Shown: positions 1-5,412, numbered from the stretch's first letter. The stretch: DNA of 9,443 nt from an uncultured Bacilli bacterium (GCA_910580185.1 CAJTWC010000013.1:1-9443); one strand, 5' to 3'. Notes: a model not told the origin generated them from the letters alone. Translations and numbers: made by a program.

Positions 1-438
1 GAAGAAAAAGCTAGAGAGGAATATAATAAAGCTCTTGCTGCCGCTAAAGAAAGGTCTGAATTTTTACTTAATACGGATTGCTCATACAAGATAATTGGAA
101 TTAATAATTTTGATGGATATGAAGGTTATATATATAAAGATGGTGCTGTTTTACTTGAGCATGTTTATAGTGACTCTTTAACTAAAACACCATGCCTTGA
201 TGCTGGTGCAACATACATAATGAATATATATAATTTTGTAGAGTTTTCTAAAAAATCAAAACCAGAGATAATAGAATATATTTCTAAAATGGAAAATCCA
301 GAAGTAAGAAGAAAATATCACAGTAAAAATTGGAAAAACAACATATTAAAAGAAATAAGTGGTAAGAAAATGAATATAGATGTTTTATTATTTATAAATA
401 AAATGATAAATGATGGAACTTTATCGAGGTTGAGATAA
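1..438 (+). CDS. C-terminal part of an unrecognised protein (5' end outside window)
   Basis: The frame is open from the first base to a TAA at 436-438, giving 145 residues of the C-terminal part. An internal ATG at 220 lies in the same frame, but the reading continues upstream without a stop and without a Shine-Dalgarno before that ATG, so the real start is most likely outside the window. The first 20 or so residues are rich in Glu, Ala, Lys and Arg (EEKAREEYNKALAAAKERSE) and look like the end of a helical or coiled-coil segment. They are followed by a glycine/tyrosine-rich stretch (GYEGYIYKDG) that could be a small beta domain, then a basic helical tail. I see no membrane segment, signal peptide or known catalytic motif in this part. 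The stop overlaps the next start by one base, so the two genes are probably co-translated. I do not recognise the family. Confidence 0.75.
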   Translation, partial: EEKAREEYNKALAAAKERSEFLLNTDCSYKIIGINNFDGYEGYIYKDGAVLLEHVYSDSLTKTPCLDAGATYIMNIYNFVEFSKKSKPEIIEYISKMENPEVRRKYHSKNWKNNILKEISGKKMNIDVLLFINKMINDGTLSRLR

Positions 439-908
439 TGTGGTTTAATTATTTAACTGACAAAATACAAACAGATTACGAAAAATTAAATAAATTATAT
501 GAAATTGATTATGATTTATATACATCCTGTTATAGTCCTGATTATTTAAACTCTTACATAAATAAAAATAGGAATATAGATAAGTTCTTTAATATCGATA
601 TAAGTGATACTACCTTCTTACTAGAAGGTTCATCTACCGCTTTAATTAGTGTGATAAATGATTACTATGATAAAAACTTAAAGGTTATTATAAATGATGA
701 TAACGTTGCTATTAATACTTGGATAAAAAAGGTATATGATGATTTTTGTCAAGATTATAGCATAAGGTTACCCCTTATGCTAATGATTGATAATCATTTT
801 AAGATAAATACAAATAAAGTTGTGGTTATAGGATCAAACGGATTTATAACTGAGATGAAAAGATGTTTAAAAGATAAAAATATAATAGCATATGAATATG
901 AAGGATAA
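438..908 (+). CDS. Unrecognised 156-residue soluble protein
   Basis: The start ATG shares its A with the TAA of the preceding gene, and a GAGG at 426-429 is correctly spaced as ribosome binding site, so translational coupling is likely. The product is acidic, rich in Asp, Asn, Ile and Tyr, with no membrane segment and no signal peptide. Two parts look like alternating beta-alpha units: residues around 58-85 (FLLEGSSTALISVINDYYD, then a Lys-Val-Ile-Ile strand) and the end, where a hydrophobic strand KVVVIGSNG is followed by a helix and a final strand. KVVVIGSNG resembles a glycine-rich loop after a strand but is too short to assign a nucleotide-binding fold. It forms a pair with the upstream gene and ends in a terminator, so these two are the last genes of their operon. 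I do not recognise the family and propose no function. Confidence 0.75.
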   Translation: MWFNYLTDKIQTDYEKLNKLYEIDYDLYTSCYSPDYLNSYINKNRNIDKFFNIDISDTTFLLEGSSTALISVINDYYDKNLKVIINDDNVAINTWIKKVYDDFCQDYSIRLPLMLMIDNHFKINTNKVVVIGSNGFITEMKRCLKDKNIIAYEYEG

Positions 909-931
909 ATTATTAAAATTTATTCTTTTTT
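903..931 (+). terminator. Intrinsic terminator after the unknown gene pair
   Basis: A 9-bp stem (arms 903-911 and 917-925, one G-T wobble) encloses a 5-base loop and is followed by six T residues (926-931). The TAA of the upstream gene lies in the 5' arm. The next promoter's extended -10 element starts at the last T of the run. Confidence 0.65.
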
Positions 932-939
932 GTTATAAT
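931..939 (+). promoter_or_regulatory. Extended -10 promoter for the DUF1848 gene
   Basis: TGTTATAAT is a perfect TGn extension plus TATAAT (934-939), typical of vegetative sigma-A promoters. No good -35 hexamer is visible; its expected place (about 911-916) lies inside the preceding terminator hairpin. The predicted transcript starts near 946, right before the ribosome binding site AAAGGAAG (947-954), giving a leader of roughly 16 bases. Confidence 0.6.
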
Positions 940-961
940 TAATATTAAAGGAAGTATTACT

Positions 962-1849
962 ATGATATTAAACATAAGTGGAAGAACAGATATAGTTGCG
1001 TTTTATCAAGAATGGCTTTTAAATAGATTTAAAGAAGGTTATGTAGATGTTAGAAATCCTTTTTATAAAACCATGATAAGTAGGATATATTTTAAGGATG
1101 TTGATGGAATAGTATTTTGTACCAAAAATCCTATTAATTTACTAAAACTAGTAGATGAAATCAAAATACCATCTATATATCATATAACTTTAACACCATA
1201 TAAAAAAGATATAGAACCAAACGTACCTCCTAAGGGTAAGATTATAGAAGCAATAAAAAAGTTATCAAAAAAAGTTGGTAAGGATAAAATATGGATAAGA
1301 TATGATCCAGTGTTTTTAAATGATGTATATACATTAGATTATCATATAAAAAACTTTGATAGAATGTGTGAGTTATTAGAAGGGTATACCCAAAAGATTA
1401 TTATTTCTTTCTTAGATATATATCAAAACGTTAGGTATAATATGTGTTATTTAAAACCTAAGACTTTAACAGAAAATGATTATGAATTAATTGGTAAGAG
1501 TTTTTTTAATAGTGCTAAAAAGTATGGTATGACCGTACAAACTTGCGCAGAAAAAAGAAACCTGGGAGAATATGGATTTAAAGTATCTGATTGTATTACT
1601 AAAGAAGTTGCTAAAGCTTTAATTAATAAAACTAAATTTAAAACGTGGACTGCAAGAGGTAAAAAGTGTAAGTGCGTGCAAATGGTAGACATAGGAGAAT
1701 ATAACACATGCAATCATATGTGCCGTTATTGCTATGCTAATTACAATGAAAAAAACGTCAAAGAAAATATAAAAAATCATGATCCATCATCATCTTTGTT
1801 AATAGGTAATATATATGATAGTGATGTGGTAAAAATAAGAAAAGAGTAG
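962..1849 (+). CDS. DUF1848 family protein with C-terminal CxxxCxxC iron-sulfur-type motif
   Basis: The 295-residue product matches DUF1848 as I remember it along its whole length: an N-terminal SGRTDIVAFYQEWLLNRF segment, the VRNPFY and VFCTKNP motifs, an IRYDPVF motif near residue 118, and a C-terminal YNTCNHMCRYCYANY signature followed by HDPSSSLL. The cysteines at 250, 254 and 257 form CxxxCxxC, the spacing of a radical SAM 4Fe-4S cluster, but placed at the C-terminus instead of the N-terminus. C236 and C238 give a second cysteine pair. The family has no established function that I know of; binding of an iron-sulfur cluster is inference from the motif. The start ATG has AAAGGAAG about eight bases upstream and is preceded by its own promoter. 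It appears to be a single-gene transcription unit and is cytoplasmic (no membrane segments). Similar genes are widespread as scattered single genes in Bacillota. Confidence 0.88.
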   Translation: MILNISGRTDIVAFYQEWLLNRFKEGYVDVRNPFYKTMISRIYFKDVDGIVFCTKNPINLLKLVDEIKIPSIYHITLTPYKKDIEPNVPPKGKIIEAIKKLSKKVGKDKIWIRYDPVFLNDVYTLDYHIKNFDRMCELLEGYTQKIIISFLDIYQNVRYNMCYLKPKTLTENDYELIGKSFFNSAKKYGMTVQTCAEKRNLGEYGFKVSDCITKEVAKALINKTKFKTWTARGKKCKCVQMVDIGEYNTCNHMCRYCYANYNEKNVKENIKNHDPSSSLLIGNIYDSDVVKIRKE

Positions 1850-1903
1850 AAATCATTTATATAATGTTATAGAATAATATACATTAACTTGTGTGAAAAG
1901 TTT

Positions 1904-1966
1904 AAGTGATGTAATTTGATTTTAGTATGTGCAATTACAAGTTAAAATCAAAGAAGTCACTTTTTT
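1904..1966 (+). terminator. Two-part hairpin with T run; possible terminator of the DUF1848 gene
   Basis: A perfect 10-bp stem (1915-1924 with 1943-1952, 18-base loop) continues outward, after a small internal loop, in a further 6-bp stem (1904-1909 with 1957-1962) and runs into a six-T tract (1961-1966). It could end the DUF1848 transcript about 110 bases after its stop. The 3' part (1952-1961) can instead pair with 1967-1976 in a competing hairpin. The large loop makes this a less certain terminator than the others here. Confidence 0.4.
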
Positions 1967-2022
1967 AGTGTCTTCTAAAATAAGGAGAATATATAGAAGA
2001 GTTAGATGATTTAATTTTAAAC

Positions 2023-2217
2023 ATGGTAAATAGGAAGTGGAAAATAGAAAAAGAAGTTATCTTAAAAATCTTATTCGTGAGTAAATTAGAAAAATTAAAA
2101 TTAATAAAATATGTTAATACACTTTATTTAAAATATGATATTAATCTATCATTGGATAGATTAAGAAGAGAAATCTTAAGAATAATAAAGGAAGAAAATA
2201 AGAAATGTATGGGATAG
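2023..2217 (+). CDS. Small basic protein of unknown function, doubtful start, possibly decaying
   Basis: An ORF of 64 residues from ATG 2023, very rich in Lys, Leu and Ile and predicted mostly helical (KIEKEVILKILFVSKLEKLK, later LSLDRLRREILRIIKEENKK). The ATG has no ribosome binding site. A good one (AAGGAG, 1982-1987) lies further upstream, and the frame is open back to it, but the codon at the right distance is ATA (1993), not ATG; translation from there would give 74 residues starting with an acidic helix (EELDDLILN). So either ATA is used or the original start has been mutated. It overlaps the broken ORF6N gene by 13 bases and sits in the same decayed patch, which suggests a remnant of a mobile or accessory cassette. 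I do not recognise the family, and it may not be expressed. Confidence 0.35.
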   Translation: MVNRKWKIEKEVILKILFVSKLEKLKLIKYVNTLYLKYDINLSLDRLRREILRIIKEENKKCMG

Positions 2218-2727
2218 TAGAAAATATTAGTATTAAAAATATTATTTATGAAATAAGAGGAAAGAAAATCCTGCTAGATAATGATTTAGCAAAATTATAT
2301 GGTTGTAAAAATGGTACTAAAGAAATAAACCAAGCAGTTAAAAATAATCCTAATAAGTTTTCAGAAAGATATTGTTTTAGAATCAGTGAATTAGAATATT
2401 TAACCTTGAAGTCAAAAAAATTGACTTCAAATAAGTAAGGAGAATAATAGTATAACAATAATTATCAAAGAAAAATATTAATATAAAAGTACTTTTAATA
2501 ACTGATGAAAATAAGAATAGATTAAATGATACGGATATAATTAAAAATATTCAATACTTAAAATTAAATATATAAATAAAGTACATGCTAGATTTATAAT
2601 TATAGATGATAAAGAATTATATCATTTGGGAACTTCTTTAAATTATATTGGTACAAAGCTATTTGCCATAACAAAAATAGAAGATGAGTTAATTATTAAA
2701 AACTTACTTAGTAAAATAAATGTATAA
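2205..2727 (+). pseudogene. Broken ORF6N-domain protein gene (phage/accessory regulator type)
   Basis: The first piece (2205-2438, 77 residues) is an ORF6N domain: the IYEIRGKKILLDNDLAKLYG motif, then INQAVKNNPNKF and a truncated CFRISELEYLTLKSKKLTSN, which in intact proteins continues into a GG-RYLP / FTEQG segment missing here. A second piece in another frame (2462 to about 2570) reads NINIKVLLITDENKN, and a third in the remaining frame (2578-2727) reads KVHARFIIIDDKELYHLGTS, then GTKLFAI near the end. These two resemble the C-terminal half of the longer ORF6N proteins, which carry a phospholipase-D-like H-x-R-(F/Y)-x-x-(I/L)-D motif. Intact relatives are, from memory, around 250-300 residues, so a large middle part has been lost and at least two frame changes have occurred. 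Such genes are usual in phages and mobile cassettes, so this patch is likely the remains of one. The first piece could still be expressed, with AAGGAAG at 2188-2194 as binding site. Confidence 0.7.
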
Positions 2728-2761
2728 ATAATAATTATTAATAATTAAATTTAAAAGTTAA

Positions 2762-2770
2762 TGTTATAAT
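2762..2770 (+). promoter_or_regulatory. Extended -10 promoter for gpsA
   Basis: TGTTATAAT is identical to the element before the DUF1848 gene: a TGn extension plus TATAAT at 2765-2770. No convincing -35 is visible in the A/T-only sequence upstream. The predicted start of transcription, near 2777, lies inside or next to the ribosome binding site AAAGGAG (2775-2781), so the leader would be only about 14 bases. Confidence 0.55.
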
Positions 2771-2774
2771 GAGT

Positions 2775-2781
2775 AAAGGAG
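2775..2781 (+). promoter_or_regulatory. Ribosome binding site that fixes the gpsA start at 2791
   Basis: AAAGGAG directly touches an in-frame ATG at 2782, which is too close to be used. The next in-frame ATG, at 2791, is nine bases away and begins the MNITILGAGA sequence expected for the family. Confidence 0.75.
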
Positions 2782-2790
2782 ATGATAAAT

Positions 2791-3768
2791 ATGAATATAA
2801 CAATATTAGGAGCAGGAGCATATGCATTAGGACTTGCTTTAAGATTTAATAAAAATAAAGATAATAAAATAATAATTTGGTCAGCGGTAAAAGAGGAAAT
2901 AGATACTTTAACTAAAACCAAGATGAATGAAAAAGCATTACCTAGTGTTAAGATGCCAAATAATTTTGTTTATACAGAAAATGTAGAAAAGGGGATATAT
3001 GGTAGTGATATAGTAGTTATTGCAGTTGCAACTAAGTTTTTATCAAGCGTTTGTGATACCATAAAACCATACGTAAAAGATAAACATATTATAATAGCAT
3101 CTAAAGGTATCGAAAGAGATACTTATAATTTTGCAAGTAACATAGTAAAAATTAAACTTAAAACAAATAAATTATGTACTATATCGGGTCCATCATTTGC
3201 AAAAGATATGGCAAAAGATGAGCTTATTGGTTTATCACTTGCAACAACTAATAATAAAACAAAAGATTTGGTTATAAGAGCACTTTCAAGTGACACCTTA
3301 AAAATAAGACCTACTAAAGATTTTTTAGGAGTAGAATTATGTGGAACTATGAAAAACGTCATCGCGGTAACTTCTGGTATGCTTGATGGAATGAAGGTTT
3401 CGGAATCAACTAAGGCAATGTTTTTAACCGAAAGTATAAATGATACTAAAAACCTAATAAAAAAACTAGGTGGCAACGAAAGAACCATAATGTCTTTCGC
3501 TGGTTTTGGAGACATACTTTTAACATGTACATCAAATTCTTCACGTAATTACTCATTTGGTAAATTATTGGGTAGTGGGGCATCTAAAAAAGAATTAGAT
3601 GAGTATTTAAAAAATAATACGGTTGAAGGAGTATACACGTTAGAATCGGTATATGGATTAATTAAAAGTAAGAAAGTTAGTATGCCATTTATAGATTTTG
3701 TATATGATGTAGTATTTGGTCATAGAAAGTCTAGTGATATATTACCTTTTTTAAAGGAGAAAAAGTAA
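2791..3768 (+). CDS. gpsA: Glycerol-3-phosphate dehydrogenase [NAD(P)+]
   Basis: Reduces dihydroxyacetone phosphate to sn-glycerol 3-phosphate with NAD(P)H in the cytoplasm, supplying the backbone for phospholipids. The 325-residue product has the usual family length and motif order: an N-terminal Rossmann loop GAGAYA (residues 7-12), SKGIE near residue 108, SGPSFAKD near 130, CGTMKNVIAV with K188 at the catalytic-lysine position, and AGFGDILLTCTSNSSRNYSFG near 236-256, followed by an EGV / TLESVYGL end. The start at 2791 was preferred to the in-frame ATG at 2782 because the latter abuts the ribosome binding site. A strong extended -10 lies just upstream. The stop is immediately followed by the Nudix start, so the two form one operon. 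I see no damage and codon use fits the neighbours. Confidence 0.96.
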   Translation: MNITILGAGAYALGLALRFNKNKDNKIIIWSAVKEEIDTLTKTKMNEKALPSVKMPNNFVYTENVEKGIYGSDIVVIAVATKFLSSVCDTIKPYVKDKHIIIASKGIERDTYNFASNIVKIKLKTNKLCTISGPSFAKDMAKDELIGLSLATTNNKTKDLVIRALSSDTLKIRPTKDFLGVELCGTMKNVIAVTSGMLDGMKVSESTKAMFLTESINDTKNLIKKLGGNERTIMSFAGFGDILLTCTSNSSRNYSFGKLLGSGASKKELDEYLKNNTVEGVYTLESVYGLIKSKKVSMPFIDFVYDVVFGHRKSSDILPFLKEKK

Positions 3769-4296
3769 ATGAAAGAAATTATTTTAAACGAGAAAAATTT
3801 AGTACCAGATTCTAGTTGGCTAAACTTTAAAAAGGTAAGAGTAATAATAGAAGATAGTCTTGGCAATATATTAATTAGTAAAGAAGGTGGAAAACTAATA
3901 TTTCCAGGAGGTAAATGTAATCCAGAAGAAAAAGAAGAAGATGCTATAAAAAGAGAAGTAAAAGAGGAAACTGGTATTGAATTAGATGAAAATTTAGAAA
4001 AGATACTAGTTATAAATTCTTATTATGAAGATTTTTATGATTATAGAACAAAAGGTCCTAAGCCAAGATATACTAAAACTACGTATTTTTATGTAAAAAC
4101 TGATAAAGAAATAGATAAACACAACATAAACTTAACCGAAGGAGAGATTGAACAAAATCTTAAAATGTTTAAACTTTCGAAAAAGGAATTATTTGAAAAT
4201 CTACTTTTAGATCACTCAGATGCAGAAAATGGTAAGTTTTATGACGAAGAAAATAAAGTTATAATGAATGAAATACTTAAGAAAATAAATCACTAA
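3769..4296 (+). CDS. Nudix hydrolase
   Basis: A 175-residue protein with a perfect Nudix box at residues 48-70 (G-x5-E-x7-REVKEETG-I), the loop-helix-loop that binds divalent metal and places the E residues for hydrolysis of nucleoside-diphosphate-linked substrates. It is preceded by the usual GGKLIFPGG strand-turn (residues 40-48). The substrate cannot be read from the sequence: a C-terminal region with tyrosine-rich YEDFYDYRTKGPKPRYTK (about 84-105) may set specificity. It is soluble, with no targeting signal. The ATG follows the gpsA stop with no gap, and AAAGGAG in the end of gpsA provides the binding site nine bases upstream, so it is co-transcribed and probably translationally coupled. 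A terminator overlaps its stop codon. The pairing with gpsA does not by itself reveal a shared pathway. Confidence 0.9.
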   Translation: MKEIILNEKNLVPDSSWLNFKKVRVIIEDSLGNILISKEGGKLIFPGGKCNPEEKEEDAIKREVKEETGIELDENLEKILVINSYYEDFYDYRTKGPKPRYTKTTYFYVKTDKEIDKHNINLTEGEIEQNLKMFKLSKKELFENLLLDHSDAENGKFYDEENKVIMNEILKKINH

Positions 4297-4312
4297 AATT
4301 AGTGGTTTTTTT
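4287..4312 (+). terminator. Intrinsic terminator after the gpsA-Nudix operon
   Basis: An 8-bp stem (4287-4294 with 4301-4308, one T-G wobble) and a 6-base loop are followed by a T tract up to 4312 and further T-rich sequence. The Nudix stop codon lies at the end of the 5' arm. It separates the metabolic operon from the sporulation locus. Confidence 0.75.
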
Positions 4313-4327
4313 ATTTTTGTAAGCTTA

Positions 4328-4334
4328 TGTCGAA
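4328..4334 (+). promoter_or_regulatory. Spo0A box (0A box) upstream of spoIIAA-sigF
   Basis: TGTCGAA is an exact match to the consensus binding site of the sporulation master regulator Spo0A. I saw no other copy of this heptamer in the window, and this one lies in the short gap before spoIIAA, where Spo0A activation is expected from other spore-formers. It is centred about 49 bases before the predicted transcription start, in the range of activating 0A boxes next to a -35 region. Confidence 0.7.
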
Positions 4335-4344
4335 TCTCTTTTTT

Positions 4345-4373
4345 TTATTGATTAATAGTGATTAAATTATATT
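4345..4373 (+). promoter_or_regulatory. Weak candidate promoter of spoIIAA-sigF
   Basis: TATATT (4368-4373) is a possible -10; 17 bases upstream TTATTG (4345-4350) is a poor -35, as is common for promoters that need an activator. I see no sigma-H type elements, although sigma-H drives spoIIA in Bacillus. Transcription would start near 4380, leaving a leader of about 11 bases. Confidence 0.3.
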
Positions 4374-4377
4374 TACT

Positions 4378-4383
4378 AGGAGG
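4378..4383 (+). promoter_or_regulatory. Consensus ribosome binding site that fixes a TTG start for spoIIAA
   Basis: AGGAGG lies seven bases before the TTG at 4391. The other in-frame choices, GTG 4358 and ATG 4406, have no binding site at the right distance. Confidence 0.8.
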
Positions 4384-4390
4384 AATTAAA

Positions 4391-4708
4391 TTGCTTAATG
4401 TATTAATGGAATTTAGAAAAGGAATACTCTTCGTTAGGCTATATGGCATCCTTAATAAAGATACTATAGATAAGTTTAAAACGGATGTTAAGGAGGTGAT
4501 TATTAATTCGGGGATAATGTATGTGGTTTTAAACGTTGATAACTTAGATAGTATTTCAAAAGACGGAGTAAAAGAAATTAAAAGTTTAAAAAAGATATTA
4601 AATAAAATGGATGGAGAATTCTTTTTATTTGGTGGAGAGGTAAAAGAACTTAAATCACTAGTTAATTTAGAAAATGAACTAAAGGTTTTTGAAAGGGTTG
4701 TGATATAG
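4391..4708 (+). CDS. spoIIAA: SpoIIAA-like anti-anti-sigma factor (STAS domain), lacking the usual phosphoserine
   Basis: A 105-residue single-domain STAS protein. In Bacillus, SpoIIAA is the anti-anti-sigma factor: its unphosphorylated form displaces SpoIIAB from sigma-F in the forespore, and SpoIIAB inactivates it by phosphorylating Ser58. From the TTG start the protein aligns without gaps to remembered B. subtilis SpoIIAA over the first 60 or so residues: GILFVRLYGIL (11-21) corresponds to SVLCIRLTGEL, and VVLNVDNL (45-52) to IVLNLEDL. In that alignment the D-S-S-G motif becomes S56-K57-D58-G59, so the phosphoacceptor position is lysine. The start was chosen by the AGGAGG site; an in-frame GTG at 4358 lacks one. 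The gene lies directly before sigF (one-base gap), which supports the identity, while spoIIAB is missing. It is divergent, and its biochemical role may differ from the textbook one. Confidence 0.85.
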   Translation: MLNVLMEFRKGILFVRLYGILNKDTIDKFKTDVKEVIINSGIMYVVLNVDNLDSISKDGVKEIKSLKKILNKMDGEFFLFGGEVKELKSLVNLENELKVFERVVI

Positions 4709-4709
4709 T

Positions 4710-5384
4710 TTGGTAGCTAGTACTTACAGTTTAGATGATGTAATCAGTCAAAATAAAAACTTAGTATATGGTATTTGTTCTAAGTATAGTAATTATACGG
4801 ATAAAGAAGATTTGCATCAAGTAGGTATGATAGGTCTTATCAACGCATATAAAAATTTTGATTCTAATAAAAACGTTAAGTTTTCTACCTATGCTTTTCC
4901 TTATATCGTAGGAGAGGTAAGTAAATACGTAAGAGAAAACAAAAATATTAAAGTTAGTAAGGATTTAGTTAAATTAGGAAGAAAGATTAATGAATATATA
5001 GAAAAACACAAAGAAGTTAGGGGATATGAACCAAGTATTTCCGATATAGCATTAATGTTAGACACAAAAAAACAGACCGTCATTAATGCATTAGAAGCTT
5101 TAAAGGCAACCAAAAGTTTAGATGAAGAAATAAATGATGATGGTAAGGCAATTACTTTACTTGATATTACTCCTTCTAAAGAAAAATTAAGCTTTGATCA
5201 AATGATTGACTTAAAAGAAGCTTTTGAATATCTAAGTGGTGAAGAAAGAATTCTTGTTATAAATAGATACTTTAAAGATATGACTCAAAGCGAAGTAGCA
5301 AAACTAATGGGTGTTAATCAAGTATATATATCAAGATTAGAAAAGAAAGTGTTAGATAAGTTAAAAAGTATACTTATTTCATAA
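4710..5384 (+). CDS. sigF: Forespore RNA polymerase sigma factor F
   Basis: Directs RNA polymerase to the first set of forespore genes. The 224-residue product has sigma-70 region 2 (about 14-80, including DLHQVGMIGLINAYKNFD and FSTYAFPYIVGEV), region 3 (about 84-140) and region 4 (about 172-222) with helix-turn-helix TQSEVAKLMGVNQVYISRLE (192-211). DDGKAITLLD (143-152) and the region 4 sequence are closest to sigma-F among the sporulation sigma factors I remember; sigma-G is the main alternative, but the position after spoIIAA and before spoVA favours sigma-F. It is somewhat shorter than the Bacillus protein at the N-terminus. The start is TTG, one base after the spoIIAA stop: a stop at 4701-4703 closes the frame upstream and no ATG occurs before region 2. 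The binding site is weak (GAAAGGG, 4691-4697), so translational coupling to spoIIAA is likely. No spoIIAB precedes it. Confidence 0.92.
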   Translation: MVASTYSLDDVISQNKNLVYGICSKYSNYTDKEDLHQVGMIGLINAYKNFDSNKNVKFSTYAFPYIVGEVSKYVRENKNIKVSKDLVKLGRKINEYIEKHKEVRGYEPSISDIALMLDTKKQTVINALEALKATKSLDEEINDDGKAITLLDITPSKEKLSFDQMIDLKEAFEYLSGEERILVINRYFKDMTQSEVAKLMGVNQVYISRLEKKVLDKLKSILIS

Positions 5385-5412
5385 GATAATAGGAAAACTA
5401 TTATCTTTTTTT
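5383..5412 (+). terminator. Intrinsic terminator after sigF
   Basis: A perfect 10-bp stem (5383-5392 with 5398-5407), a GAAAA loop and a T run to 5412. The 5' arm begins within the sigF stop codon. It separates spoIIAA-sigF from the next gene, unlike a continuous spoIIA-spoVA read-through unit. Confidence 0.85.

Noticed and set aside
2406..2430. Perfect 10-bp inverted repeat with AAAAA loop as a terminator or operator
   Set aside because: It lies in the coding remnant of the ORF6N gene at LKSKKLTS, has no T run after it, and the codons of this motif naturally make a near palindrome.
2728..2790. Riboswitch or other structured leader before gpsA
   Set aside because: The gap is short, almost purely A/T, and the extended -10 sits directly before the ribosome binding site, leaving no leader for a structure.
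3123..3515. 130-codon open frame on the - strand inside gpsA
   Set aside because: It lies fully opposite a gene with clear family motifs and is an AT-rich mirror frame without known motifs. The other - strand frames (for example 1480-1713, 4901-5113, 6984-7238, 8350-8604) were dropped for the same reason.
4358..4390. GTG at 4358 as the start of spoIIAA
   Set aside because: It has no ribosome binding site, and the AGGAGG at 4378-4383 would lie inside the gene. TTG 4391 gives the N-terminus that aligns with the family.
4702..4712. Possible hidden or out-of-frame spoIIAB between spoIIAA and sigF
   Set aside because: Only one base separates the two genes, and neither contains an ATP-binding N, G1 or G2 box in another frame, so there is no room for it.
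4710..5384. Sigma-G or sigma-B instead of sigma-F
   Set aside because: Order after spoIIAA, the region 3 DDGKAITLLD segment and region 4 sequence favour sigma-F; sigma-G remains a minor possibility.
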